A stretch of 64,000 nt of DNA from Halomonas organivorans (GTDB taxonomy: Bacteria; Pseudomonadota; Gammaproteobacteria; Pseudomonadales; Halomonadaceae): NCBI RefSeq assembly GCF_014192055.1, contig NZ_JACHXM010000005.1, forward strand, positions 156,981-220,980, written 5' to 3'. Below are positions 1 through 8,754 of this stretch, piece by piece. A program made the position numbers and the translations under genes. Position 1 is the first letter of the stretch. Each line of letters starts with the position of its first letter. Below the pieces are notes generated by a model, which ran no database searches, had not been told where the DNA came from, and saw only the letters and a program-made list of their open reading frames with translations.

Positions 1-1242
1 GGACTGGCCATCGCGTTCGCCGGCAGCGGCCTGCTGGCGGGGCGGCGTGTTGCTTCGCCCGCGCCCGCCGCGCCCGCGGCCATTTTCGATGGGCTCGGGC
101 TTGGCGTTGGGATCGGGCTCGAAGCCGGGCTCAACGTGCTTGACCAGCTCACGCTTCATGAGTTTCTCGATGTTGCCGAGCAGGCCATGCTCGTCGACGC
201 ACACCAGCGATACCGCCTGGCCGTCGTGCCCGGCACGGCCGGTGCGGCCGATACGGTGCACGTAGTCTTCGGCCACGTTGGGCAGCTCGAAGTTGACCAC
301 ATGGGGCAGCTCGTCGATGTCGAGGCCGCGGGCGGCGATGTCGGTGGCCACCAGCACCTGCAGATCGCCGGACTTGAAGGCGGACAGTGCCCGGGTGCGG
401 GCCGACTGGCTCTTGTTGCCGTGGATCGCCATGGCCGAGATGTCGCGCTTGTCGAGATGCTCGGCCAGGCGGTTGGCGCCGTGCTTGGTTCGAGTGAAGA
501 CCAGCACCTGGAACCATTGCCGGCTGCTGATCAGGTGGGCGAGCAGCTCGCGCTTGCGCTCGCGGTCGACCCGGTAGATGGCCTGGTCCACGGTCTCGGC
601 CGGCGTGTTGCGTCGTGCCACCTCGATCAGTGTCGGTTCATCGAGCAGCTTGTTGGCCAGCGCCTGGATCTCCCGGGAGAAGGTCGCCGAGAACAGCAGG
701 TTCTGGCGGGCCTCGGGCAGCAGCTTGAGCACCTTGCGGATATCGTGGATGAAGCCCATGTCGAGCATGCGGTCGGCCTCGTCCAGCACCAGGATCTCCA
801 CGCCGGAGAGATCGACGTGCCCCTGCTGCTGAAGGTCGAGCAGGCGGCCCGGGGTGGCTATCAGGATATCCAGCCCGGGGCGGATGGCGTCCACCTGGGG
901 CTGCTGGCCGACGCCGCCGAAGATCACGTGCGAGGTCAGCGGCAGGTGGCGACCGTAGTCGCGCACGCTCTCGCCCACCTGGGCGGCCAGCTCGCGGGTC
1001 GGGGTCAGCACCAGGGCGCGTACGCCGCGCTTGGCCGGTCGCCGGCCGTCCTTGAGGCGCTGCAGCATGGGCAGGGTGAAGCCGGCGGTCTTGCCGGTGC
1101 CGGTCTGGGCGCTGCCCAGCAGGTCACCGCCCTCGAGGACGGCGGGAATGGCCTGGCGCTGGATGGGGGTCGGGGTGGTGTAGCCCTGGGCGTCGATGGC
1201 GCGCAGCAGTTCGGGGCACAGGCCGAGGTCGGAAAAGGTCAT
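1..1242 (-). CDS. rhlE: DEAD-box ATP-dependent RNA helicase, RhlE type (3' end outside window)
   Basis: ATP-dependent RNA helicase that remodels RNA in the cytoplasm (RNA decay and ribosome assembly roles are known for RhlE). The 414 codons present hold the whole two-domain core: Q-motif region [10 protein letters not shown], Walker [25 protein letters not shown], Walker B DEAD, SATFS, and in the second domain [11 protein letters not shown] and [10 protein letters not shown]. The tail after about residue 380 becomes basic and Arg/Gly/Pro-rich (GRGRRGRGR), as in RhlE proteins. The start is ATG at 1242 on the minus strand. The stop lies left of position 1, so the protein is C-terminally incomplete here. 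It is a single gene, separated from pqiC by about 170 bp. DeaD/SrmB are less likely because the protein opens directly with the Q-motif. Confidence 0.93.
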   Translation of the reverse strand, partial: MTFSDLGLCPELLRAIDAQGYTTPTPIQRQAIPAVLEGGDLLGSAQTGTGKTAGFTLPMLQRLKDGRRPAKRGVRALVLTPTRELAAQVGESVRDYGRHLPLTSHVIFGGVGQQPQVDAIRPGLDILIATPGRLLDLQQQGHVDLSGVEILVLDEADRMLDMGFIHDIRKVLKLLPEARQNLLFSATFSREIQALANKLLDEPTLIEVARRNTPAETVDQAIYRVDRERKRELLAHLISSRQWFQVLVFTRTKHGANRLAEHLDKRDISAMAIHGNKSQSARTRALSAFKSGDLQVLVATDIAARGLDIDELPHVVNFELPNVAEDYVHRIGRTGRAGHDGQAVSLVCVDEHGLLGNIEKLMKRELVKHVEPGFEPDPNAKPEPIENGRGRGGRGRSNTPPRQQAAAGERDGQS

Positions 1243-1357
1243 GCGGTCTCCGCGGCGACGTCTCGCCCGGCCTCCGCCAGGAATGGTCGGGGCGAGGCGA
1301 GACGTGGGAATGGGGTAAGTCGCGGCGGCGGGGCGGCCGCGAGTGCCGCGCATTATG

Positions 1358-1401
1358 CCACAGCAGCGCTCGCAGCGCAGCCGACGCGAGCGCCGCTGTG
1401 G
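1358..1401 (-). terminator. Long hairpin downstream of pqiC, possible terminator
   Basis: Two stacked stems: CCACAGC pairs with GCTGTGG and, inside, GCGCTCGC pairs with GCGAGCGC around a 12-nt loop. It begins 16 bp beyond the pqiC stop. No good T-tract follows on the minus strand, so its termination activity is inferred only from position and stem strength. Confidence 0.4.
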
Positions 1402-1416
1402 CTTCGCCGGGGGGAG

Positions 1417-2013
1417 CTAGTCGGCGCGGCGTTCGGCGCGCCTGACCGCCGCGGCAATCGAGGCGGCGACGTCATCCCAACTGTGCCCCAGGGCGCGTAC
1501 CAGGGCAGGATAGCCGTCGCTGGCAAGCGGCGTGGCGACGCGAAACGCTGCGGTGTCCAGCAGCGTCTGGTCGGCGGCGAGCAGCTGCCAGCGTCCGGCG
1601 GCCACCGCCCGGCCGTCGGGCCGACCCTGGAAGCGTTCCACCGTCACCCGCAGTTGCAGGGGACCGGCCTGTGCGCCGGTCTCGCTGTCAAGCAGCACCC
1701 GGGTGTCGGGCAGCGCAGCGGCCAGGCGGTCGCGCAGGCCGCGCTCGAGCTGTCGACCCAGCGGCTCGGCCCAGCGGTGACCGCTGGCCTCGCGCAGGGT
1801 GATGTCGTCGAGCTGGACGATGATGCCTTCCGCGTCCAGGAACGGTGCCAGGCGCAGCGGGCGCAGCACCAGCACGTGGCTGGCCTCGGCGCCGGCGACG
1901 TCCGCGGCGGCGGCTTCCGGCAGGGCGTAGCGGGTCGCCGGCGTGCCGCCCAGGGCACAGCCGGTGAGCCACAGCAGCAGCATGAGGGAAAGCGGGGCAC
2001 GCAGGGCGGTCAT
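1417..2013 (-). CDS. pqiC: PqiC, outer-membrane lipoprotein of the PqiABC transport system
   Basis: ABC-type transport auxiliary lipoprotein (PqiC/YmbA family, 198 aa). In E. coli, PqiC is outer-membrane anchored and docks the periplasmic PqiB needle, giving a lipid path between the two membranes. A signal peptide ends in the lipobox LTGC with the lipidated Cys at residue 19. The rest matches the family layout: a conserved VLRPLRLAPFLD stretch, then a mixed alpha/beta domain with VTVERFQGRPDGRAVAAGRW. It is last in the pqiA-pqiB-pqiC operon, and its ATG overlaps the pqiB stop by 4 bp, indicating translational coupling. Confidence 0.9.
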   Translation of the reverse strand: MTALRAPLSLMLLLWLTGCALGGTPATRYALPEAAAADVAGAEASHVLVLRPLRLAPFLDAEGIIVQLDDITLREASGHRWAEPLGRQLERGLRDRLAAALPDTRVLLDSETGAQAGPLQLRVTVERFQGRPDGRAVAAGRWQLLAADQTLLDTAAFRVATPLASDGYPALVRALGHSWDDVAASIAAAVRRAERRAD

Positions 2014-3692
2014 GGCGAAGTCCTTTCCGTCGGGGCTCTGGGTACGGGATCGCTGGCGTCCAGGCTGTCGAACAGCAGGGCGCCGGGAGTGTCGCCGAGA
2101 CGGCGGGCCGTCGGCTGGAGATCGCGCAGCAGCCGCTCGAGCTGATCGAGGGTCTCTGTCAGGTCGCGGTAGGCCGGGGCGCCGGGCGAGACGCCTTCGA
2201 GGGTGTCTCGCAGCGTGGACAAGGTGGCGTTGAGCTCGCCCGGCAAGGCCCGGGTTTCGGGGTCGTCTAGCAGCGTCTGGACGCCTGCGGTGAGCTGGCG
2301 GACCTGCTCCAGGGTAGCCTCGGAGGTGGCAAGGTTGCGCTGCAGGCCGGAGAGGATGGGCTCGAGCTCCAGGTCATTGAGCTTGTCGAGCAGGGCGGTG
2401 ACCTGGGCCTGGATCTGGGCCAGCCCCCCGGAGGTGGTGGGGAACACGGGCCGCTCGGCGAAGGTCTCGGCCTGGTAGTCGTCGGCGCGCTGCGGGTCCA
2501 GCCCGAGGTCGACGAACAGCGCCCCGGTCAGCAGGTTGCCGCTCTTCAGCGAGGCGCGCAGGCCACGCCGGAACAGCCGTTCGAAGCGGGCGCGCCAGGC
2601 CTCGAGATCCAGCGTCTGGCTGTCGATGCCGAGGCGCTGGGGCTCGATGCGGATCAGCACCGGAATCGCCAGCCGTGCATCGCGGTCGGGCTGGGGAGCG
2701 GTGAAGTTCCATGGCACGCTGGCCACGGTGCCGACCCGCACGCCGCGGAACTCGACCGGAGCGCCGCGGGACAGGCCGCGCACCGTATCCTCGATCAACA
2801 GCACGTACTCCAGGTAGCGGTCGAAGGTGCCCTGGCGGGCGCTGTCTTCGTCGGCGTAGAGGGTGAAGGTGGTGTCGGGTTCGGCGGTGACGCCGCGGGG
2901 CAGGTCTTCGGGCACGCCGAAGGTGACGCCGCCGCTGAACATCGCTTCCAGCGACTCGAGCTTGACGCGCACGCCCTCGGAGTCCAGCCGCAGGTCGACG
3001 CCGCTGGTGGTCCAGAAGCGCGTGTTCTCGGTGACCAGTCGGTGGTAGGGGCTCTCGATGAAGATGCGGTGATGCATGCGTCGGGTCTCGACGTCGAAGT
3101 CGGCTTCTTCGACGCGTCCCACCGTGAAGCCCTGGTAGGTGACCGGGTCGCCGACGCTGAGCGAATTACCCACCTGGCTGAGCAGGTTGATGCGCAGACC
3201 CTCTGCGCCGGGCGGCGCCACCGGGGGCTGTTCGCTGACCGCGAACTCGCGCGCCTCCTCCTCGCTCTTGCCGGGCTCGAGCTGCAGGTAGGCGCCCGAC
3301 AGCACGGTGTTGAGGCCGCTGATGCCCTCGCGACCGATGCGCGGCTTGACCACCCAGAAGGTACTGTCTTCGACCAGCATCGGTGCGGCCTCGGGTTTCA
3401 TGCGGGCGGTGATCACCACCTGGGAGAGGTCTTCCGAGAGATTGACCGATTCCACTTGGCCGATCTCCACGTTGCGGGTCTTGATCAGGGTGCTGCCGGC
3501 CTCGATGCCGTCGGCGCTCTGCATGGTCAGGGTGATCAGCGGACCACGCCCGAGGTAGCTGTCATAGACCAGCCAGGCGCCGATCAGCAGCGCCACGATC
3601 GGCACGATCCAGATCGGTGATAACGGTGCCTGGCGGGTGGCCCGGGCGCGGTGCTCGTCCTCTGGCGCAGCGTCGCGGGGGGTATCGTTCAT
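2010..3692 (-). CDS. pqiB: PqiB, MCE-domain intermembrane transport protein
   Basis: Inner-membrane-anchored periplasmic protein with several MCE (MlaD-like) domains. E. coli PqiB forms a hexameric ring stack and alpha-helical needle that spans the periplasm to carry lipids. The 560 aa here are close to the E. coli length. A short cytosolic N-terminus is followed by one transmembrane helix (about residues 25-45, SPIWIVPIVALLIGAWLVY). Successive MCE repeats start near residues 50, 165 and 285 (for example ADGIEAGSTLIKTRNVEIGQV and GAPVEFRGVRVGTV). A C-terminal helical region (about 430-545) rich in Leu/Gln heptads would form the needle. It overlaps pqiA and pqiC by 4 bp each. Confidence 0.93.
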   Translation of the reverse strand: MNDTPRDAAPEDEHRARATRQAPLSPIWIVPIVALLIGAWLVYDSYLGRGPLITLTMQSADGIEAGSTLIKTRNVEIGQVESVNLSEDLSQVVITARMKPEAAPMLVEDSTFWVVKPRIGREGISGLNTVLSGAYLQLEPGKSEEEAREFAVSEQPPVAPPGAEGLRINLLSQVGNSLSVGDPVTYQGFTVGRVEEADFDVETRRMHHRIFIESPYHRLVTENTRFWTTSGVDLRLDSEGVRVKLESLEAMFSGGVTFGVPEDLPRGVTAEPDTTFTLYADEDSARQGTFDRYLEYVLLIEDTVRGLSRGAPVEFRGVRVGTVASVPWNFTAPQPDRDARLAIPVLIRIEPQRLGIDSQTLDLEAWRARFERLFRRGLRASLKSGNLLTGALFVDLGLDPQRADDYQAETFAERPVFPTTSGGLAQIQAQVTALLDKLNDLELEPILSGLQRNLATSEATLEQVRQLTAGVQTLLDDPETRALPGELNATLSTLRDTLEGVSPGAPAYRDLTETLDQLERLLRDLQPTARRLGDTPGALLFDSLDASDPVPRAPTERTSP

Positions 3693-5035
3693 GCGGTAGC
3701 TTCCTCGTCCGCGGTGGAGTCAGGGTCCGGGCCATCCCAGATCAGTCGGGGGTCGAAGGTCATGGCAGCGAGCATGGTCAGCACCACCACGCTGCCGAAG
3801 GCCAGGGCCGCGGGGCCGGGTTCGACCGCCATCAGATTGCCGGCGCGGATCAGCGCCACCAGGATGGCGACCACGAAGATGTCGACCATCGACCAGCGGC
3901 CGATGAATTCGGTCAGTCGGTACAGCCGGGTGCGCACCGGCGCCCTGAGTTCGTGGGCGCGCGGGGCCACCAGGCACAGCCAGGCCAGCGCCATCAGCTT
4001 GCCCAGCGGCACGATGACGCTGGCGACCAGGATGACCAGGGCCACCGGCCAGGAGCCCATCTCGATCAACTCGACGATGCCACCGACGATGGTGTTGGGG
4101 CTAGCTCGCCCCAGGCTGACGGTGGTCATGATCGGGTAGACGTTGGCGGGCACGTACAGGACCGCGGCGGCGGCGAGCAGCGCCCAGGTACGCTGCAGGC
4201 TGTGGGGGCGCCGGGCATGCAGCGGCTCGCCGCAGCGTTGGCAGTTGCCATGTCCCTTGTCATCGAGCCGGTTGACCAGGCCGCAGGTATGGCAGCCGGT
4301 GAGGCCCTGGGGCGCGGCGGTACGGCCGGTCTGGCTGCCCTCCGGGGCGGGAGGCTCCCCGGCCAGGGCGAACCACAGCCAGTCGCGGTCCACCGACTGG
4401 GTGGTGGCGAGCAGCAGCACGGCGAAGGCGCCGAAGGCCCAGAAGGAGGGCCCCAGCTCGACATGGGCCAGGCCGGCGATCTTGATCAGGCTGACCAGGG
4501 TGCCGATCAGGAAGACGTCGGCCATCATCCAGGGCTCCAGATGGGTCAGCGCACGGGTCAGGCTGCGGCCCCCCGCGGGTGGCGATCCGCGCAGCAGCCC
4601 GATCTGCAGCCACGCCACGCCGAGCAGGTAGAGGGCCGGGAGTACCAGGGTGGTCAGCAACACGGCGATGGCCACCACGGGTTCGTGGTGGCCGATCAGG
4701 TCGGTGGCGGTCTGGGTTAGTTCGATGCGATTGCCGACGCCGCGCACGCTGAAACCAAGAAAGGGGAACGCCACCGCCATGGCCAGCGTGGCCAGGGCCG
4801 CCAGGGCCAGGGCCAGGCTGCGCTGGGCCGGATAGCGGTGGCGGCGCACCTCGGCATGGCCGCAGCGCGGGCATACCGCCTGCTCACCAGAGTGCAGGGG
4901 TGGCAGCGCCATCAGCCAATCGCACTCGTGGCAGGCCCGCAGGCGACGACGGGTACTCCGTGTCTCCGGCGGGGCACGGTCGACGTAGGGAGCCTGGGTG
5001 GGCAGGGTGAGATGGCGAAAGGCCGGCCTTGGCAC
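3689..5035 (-). CDS. pqiA: PqiA, paraquat-inducible integral membrane protein
   Basis: Inner-membrane component of the PqiABC system. The 448 residues form two homologous halves, each with a cytoplasmic zinc-ribbon-like Cys motif followed by about four transmembrane helices. The first motif is CHECDW...CPRCG near residues 35-60 and the second is CHTCGL...CQRCG near residues 245-265. The start is GTG at 5035, preceded by a strong AGGAGG about 11 bases upstream. It is slightly longer than the E. coli protein. It is first in the operon, with a 108-bp divergent region shared with the Ca/Na antiporter gene. In E. coli this operon responds to SoxRS; I see no site here that I can assign to SoxS. Confidence 0.92.
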   Translation of the reverse strand: MPRPAFRHLTLPTQAPYVDRAPPETRSTRRRLRACHECDWLMALPPLHSGEQAVCPRCGHAEVRRHRYPAQRSLALALAALATLAMAVAFPFLGFSVRGVGNRIELTQTATDLIGHHEPVVAIAVLLTTLVLPALYLLGVAWLQIGLLRGSPPAGGRSLTRALTHLEPWMMADVFLIGTLVSLIKIAGLAHVELGPSFWAFGAFAVLLLATTQSVDRDWLWFALAGEPPAPEGSQTGRTAAPQGLTGCHTCGLVNRLDDKGHGNCQRCGEPLHARRPHSLQRTWALLAAAAVLYVPANVYPIMTTVSLGRASPNTIVGGIVELIEMGSWPVALVILVASVIVPLGKLMALAWLCLVAPRAHELRAPVRTRLYRLTEFIGRWSMVDIFVVAILVALIRAGNLMAVEPGPAALAFGSVVVLTMLAAMTFDPRLIWDGPDPDSTADEEATA

Positions 5036-5143
5036 GGCGATGGCGTCCTCCTGACGATCAACGGCATTGTCTGAAGTGTGTCACGTTGACGCGGGGGGCA
5101 CCATAGTCAACCATGCGTGCCTCAATGTTCTGATGGAGACACC

Positions 5144-6130
5144 ATGATGCTTCCCGCCCTGGCGGTGGTGGCAGGTCTGATCCTGCTGGTCTGGAGCGCC
5201 GAGCGCTTCGTCGACGGTGCGGCGGCGACGTCTGCGCGACTCGGTCTTTCCCCCTTGTTGATCGGCATGCTGGTCATTGGCTTCGGCACCTCAGCGCCGG
5301 AGCTGGTGGTCTCGGCCATCGCCGCCAGCCAGGGCAATCCCGGGCTGGCGCTGGGCAACGCCTACGGCTCGAACATCGCCAACATCGGCATGATCCTGGG
5401 CCTGGTGGCGCTGATCTCGCCGCTGGCGGTGCATTCCAGCGTGATCCGCCGCGAACTGCCGGTGCTGGGTGGGGCGACGCTGCTGTCGGCAGTGCTGATG
5501 ATCGGCGGCATGATCGGCCGGTTGGAGGGCGTACTGCTGCTGGTCGTGCTGGCGGCCTTCATGGTCTATAGCGTCGTCCAGGGGCTGCGCGACGGCAGCG
5601 ACCCGCTGTCGTCCGACACCGAGACCGACCTGGCCTCTCACCCCATGTCGCTCAAGGTCGCCCTGGCCTGGACGGCGCTTGGGCTGGTGCTGCTGGTGGC
5701 AAGCTCCAGGCTGCTGGTGTGGGGGGCGGTGTCCATCGCCCAGAGCCTGGGCGTCAGTGACCTGGTGATCGGCCTGACCGTGGTGGCGGTAGGCACCTCG
5801 CTGCCCGAACTGGCGTCTTCGGTCAGTGCCCTGCGCCGGCGCGAGCATGACCTGGTGCTGGGCAACGTGGTGGGGTCGAACCTGTTCAACACCCTGGGCG
5901 TGGTGGGGCTCGCCGCGGTGATCGCGCCCATCGAGGCCGGCCGTGAAGTGCTGCTGCGCGACTGGAGCCTGATGACCGCGATGACGGTCATGATGGTGGT
6001 CTTCGCCATGGGCTGGCGTGGCCGTCCGGGGCGCATCAACCGCGTCGAGGGCGGTGCCCTGCTGGCCATGTACGTCGCCTATCTCGGTTTCATGGTCCAC
6101 CTGGTGGTGACCGGCGCCCCGACGGCCTGA
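5144..6130 (+). CDS. Calcium/sodium antiporter, CaxA/YrbG type
   Basis: Inner-membrane cation exchanger of the CaCA superfamily (about 328 aa, the size of E. coli YrbG). The two inverted half-repeats each carry the family signatures: GFGTSAPELVVS plus GNAYGSNIANIGMILG in the first half, and AVGTSLPELASS plus GNVVGSNLFNTLGVVG in the second. Acidic E in PEL and Asn/Ser in GSN are the known cation ligands. About ten hydrophobic segments are visible. I chose the ATG at 5144 (ATGATG) because GGAG lies just upstream. A GTG at 5117 is in frame but lacks a ribosome-binding site. Ca versus K/Na preference cannot be read from the sequence. Confidence 0.9.
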   Translation: MMLPALAVVAGLILLVWSAERFVDGAAATSARLGLSPLLIGMLVIGFGTSAPELVVSAIAASQGNPGLALGNAYGSNIANIGMILGLVALISPLAVHSSVIRRELPVLGGATLLSAVLMIGGMIGRLEGVLLLVVLAAFMVYSVVQGLRDGSDPLSSDTETDLASHPMSLKVALAWTALGLVLLVASSRLLVWGAVSIAQSLGVSDLVIGLTVVAVGTSLPELASSVSALRRREHDLVLGNVVGSNLFNTLGVVGLAAVIAPIEAGREVLLRDWSLMTAMTVMMVVFAMGWRGRPGRINRVEGGALLAMYVAYLGFMVHLVVTGAPTA

Positions 6131-6335
6131 GGAGGCGCTGCGACAACGCGACACAGACGGCGGATCGACCGGGGCGCGCTATGATGGCCTCGGCTGCTTG
6201 CCTCGGTCGGAAGGGTATCGGCTAGGCTGATGCAGGCAAGGGAAGAATGCGGCTGGGGTGACCGTGCCTCGTCGACAAGAGCACGTTAGTGCCGACGCAT
6301 TCAGATCATCGATCCGCAGGAACGAGGTGTGCCTC

Positions 6336-7745
6336 ATGGAGCTGGATCCTCTGCTGCTGTCGCGGCTGCAGTTTGCCTTCGTGGTGTCCTTCCACGCCAT
6401 TTTCCCGGTCTTCACGATCGGGTTGGCGTCCTATCTGGCCGTGCTCAATGGCCTGTTCTATCGCACCGGCAACCAGGCCTGGGAGCGCCTGGCGATCTTC
6501 TGGACCCGGGTATTCGCCGTGGTGTTCGGCATGGGCGTGGTGTCGGGCATCGTGATGTCCTTCCAGTTCGGTACCAACTGGAGCAACTTCGCCCTGGCGG
6601 CGTCCAACTTCCTGGGCCCGATGCTCAGCTACGAGGTGGTCACCGCCTTCTTCCTGGAGGCCGCCTTCCTCGGCGTGCTGCTGTTCGGCCGTGGCAAGGT
6701 GCCGCAGGGCGTGCATCTCTTCGCCTCGATCATGGTCGCCGTCGGCACCTTCATCTCGGCGTTCTGGATCCTCGCCGCCAACAGTTGGATGCAGACCCCG
6801 GCGGGCACGGAACTGATCGATGGGCGTTTCCACGTCACCGACTGGAGCGAGGCGATCTTCAATGCCTCCTTCCCCTATCGATTCGCCCACATGGTCCTGG
6901 CGTCCTTCCTGACCGGCGGTTTCGTGGTTGCCGGGGTCAGTGCCTGGTACCTGCTGTTCGGCCGGGATCCCGCCGCCAATCGCAAGGCGTTTTCCATGTG
7001 CCTGTGGCTGCTGTTGGTGCTGGCGCCGGCCCAGGCGCTGGTGGGGGATGCCCATGGGCTCAATACCCTGGAACACCAGCCCACCAAGGTGGCGGCCATG
7101 GAGGGCAACTGGGAGACTCAGTCCCGCACGCCGCTGCTGCTGTTCGCCTGGCCCGACAAGACCGCTCAGGAGAATCGCCTGGAGCTCGGCATTCCGGGGC
7201 TCGCCAGCCTGATTCTGACCCATCACCTGGACGGCGAGGTGCCGGGACTCAGCGAGGTGCCGCCGGAGGAGCAGCCGCCGGTATGGCTGGTGTTCTGGTC
7301 GTTCCGAGTCATGGTCGCCATGGGCATGGCGATGATCGCCGCGGCCCTGATCGGACTGTGGCTGCGGGCCAAGGGCCGGCTGTATGACCACCGCGGCTTC
7401 CTGCAGTTCATGCGGCTGATGACGGTCGCGCCCTTCCTGGCGGTGCTCGCCGGCTGGTTCGTCACCGAGACCGGCCGTGCGCCCTGGCTGGTGTACGGCA
7501 TCATGACCCAGGCCGAGGCGGTGACGCCGTCGCTGACCGGCGGCATGGCGCTGTTCAGCCTGATTGGCTACGGGCTGGTCTATGCCGTGGTGTTCTACGC
7601 CGGGATTCTCTACCTGACCCGGGTGGTGCGCCAGGGCATGCTGCCCGAGCCACCCCACGACGACGAGGTCGAGCGACCCAAGCGGCCGCTGTCCGCCGCC
7701 CACGTGCCCTTCGAGGACGCCGCCAACCAGCCGGGAAGGAGCTGA
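6336..7745 (+). CDS. cydA: Cytochrome bd-type ubiquinol oxidase subunit I (short Q-loop form)
   Basis: Subunit I of a bd-type quinol oxidase, which binds the three haems and oxidises quinol in the inner membrane. From the ATG at 6336 it is 469 aa, clearly shorter than E. coli CydA (522 aa). The difference is a reduced Q-loop, as in the CioA subgroup. Retained features include the N-terminal FHAIFPVFTIG segment with the haem His, the quinol-site KVAAMEGNWETQ (Lys and Glu conserved) and GRAPWLVYG. ATG 6336 (MELDP) is preferred over an upstream in-frame GTG because AACGAGG precedes it. cydB follows after 3 bp. I found no clear ANR/FNR site (TTGAT-N4-ATCAA) in the 205 bp upstream. Confidence 0.94.
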   Translation: MELDPLLLSRLQFAFVVSFHAIFPVFTIGLASYLAVLNGLFYRTGNQAWERLAIFWTRVFAVVFGMGVVSGIVMSFQFGTNWSNFALAASNFLGPMLSYEVVTAFFLEAAFLGVLLFGRGKVPQGVHLFASIMVAVGTFISAFWILAANSWMQTPAGTELIDGRFHVTDWSEAIFNASFPYRFAHMVLASFLTGGFVVAGVSAWYLLFGRDPAANRKAFSMCLWLLLVLAPAQALVGDAHGLNTLEHQPTKVAAMEGNWETQSRTPLLLFAWPDKTAQENRLELGIPGLASLILTHHLDGEVPGLSEVPPEEQPPVWLVFWSFRVMVAMGMAMIAAALIGLWLRAKGRLYDHRGFLQFMRLMTVAPFLAVLAGWFVTETGRAPWLVYGIMTQAEAVTPSLTGGMALFSLIGYGLVYAVVFYAGILYLTRVVRQGMLPEPPHDDEVERPKRPLSAAHVPFEDAANQPGRS

Positions 7746-7748
7746 GAC

Positions 7749-8750
7749 ATGGAAATCTTCGATCTGACGCTGATCTGGGCCGGCATCATCGGCTTCGGCG
7801 TGATCATGTACGTGCTGATGGACGGCTTCGATCTGGGAGTGGGCATCCTGTTTCCCTTTGCCCCCGACGAGGACAGCCGCGATGTGATGATGAACTCGGT
7901 GGCGCCGATCTGGGACGGCAACGAGACCTGGCTGGTGCTCGGCGGGGCCGGGCTTCTGGCGGCTTTCCCGGTGGTCTACTCGGTGTTCCTGCCGGCGCTC
8001 TACATCGGGGTCTTCCTGATGCTGGCGGGGCTGATCTTCCGGGGCATCGCTTTCGAGTTCCGCTTCAAGTCGCACCGCAATCGCCACTGGTGGAACCGTG
8101 CCTTTTGCTGGGGCTCCACGGTGGCCGCCTTCGCCCAGGGGGCGGTGGTCGGTGCCTACATCCAGGGCTTCGCCGTCGAGGACTTCGTCTACGTGGGCGG
8201 CGCCCTGGACTGGCTGACGCCCTTCACCGTGCTCACCGGCCTCGGGCTGGTGGCCGGCTATGCGTTGCTCGGCGTCACCTGGTTGATCATGAAGACCGAG
8301 GGCCATATCCAGGAGTGGGCCTATCGGCTGGCGCCGCGCCTGCTGATCGCGGTGCTGGCGGTGTTCGCCATCATCAGCCTGTGGACGCCCTTCGTCGACG
8401 AGGCGGTGCGCGAGCGCTGGTTCGGCCATCTGTACCTGATCTGGATCTTCCCTGTGCTGGCGCTGCTCTGCGCCTACTGGCTGTGGCGCTCGGTGCAGGC
8501 GCGCCGCGAGGGCCAGCCGTTCATCGCCACCCTCGGAGTGTTCGTGTTCACTTACCTGGGGCTGGTGGTCAGCAAATGGCCGGTGATCGTGCCGCCGAAC
8601 TACACCCTGTGGGACGTTGCCTCGGCGCCGGAATCGCAGCTCTTCCTGCTGCTCGGCATGCTGTTCGTGATTCCCATCGTGCTGGCCTACACCGCCTGGA
8701 GCTACTGGGTGTTCCGCGGCAAGGTCCGCGTGGGCGAGGGGTATCACTGA
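7749..8750 (+). CDS. cydB: Cytochrome bd-type ubiquinol oxidase subunit II
   Basis: Membrane subunit II of the bd oxidase. It carries no haem but stabilises the complex and forms a proton/oxygen path. At 333 aa it has the usual CioB/short CydB size. The N-terminus shows the family signature WAGIIGFGVIMYVLMDGFDLGVG with the conserved Asp, followed by WDGNETWLVLGG and LIFRGIAFEFRFK. About eight transmembrane helices are evident. It is placed between cydA (3-bp gap) and cydD (4-bp gap). No small cydX-like ORF fits in either gap. Confidence 0.95.
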   Translation: MEIFDLTLIWAGIIGFGVIMYVLMDGFDLGVGILFPFAPDEDSRDVMMNSVAPIWDGNETWLVLGGAGLLAAFPVVYSVFLPALYIGVFLMLAGLIFRGIAFEFRFKSHRNRHWWNRAFCWGSTVAAFAQGAVVGAYIQGFAVEDFVYVGGALDWLTPFTVLTGLGLVAGYALLGVTWLIMKTEGHIQEWAYRLAPRLLIAVLAVFAIISLWTPFVDEAVRERWFGHLYLIWIFPVLALLCAYWLWRSVQARREGQPFIATLGVFVFTYLGLVVSKWPVIVPPNYTLWDVASAPESQLFLLLGMLFVIPIVLAYTAWSYWVFRGKVRVGEGYH

Positions 8751-8754
8751 GACG

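Noticed and set aside
136..2145. Long rightward open frame opposite rhlE and pqiC
   Set aside because: It lacks recognisable domains and crosses two well-supported opposite genes; it follows from codon bias.
6131..6335. ANR/FNR operator before cydA
   Set aside because: No TTGAT-N4-ATCAA-like sequence is present; oxygen control could not be supported from the sequence.
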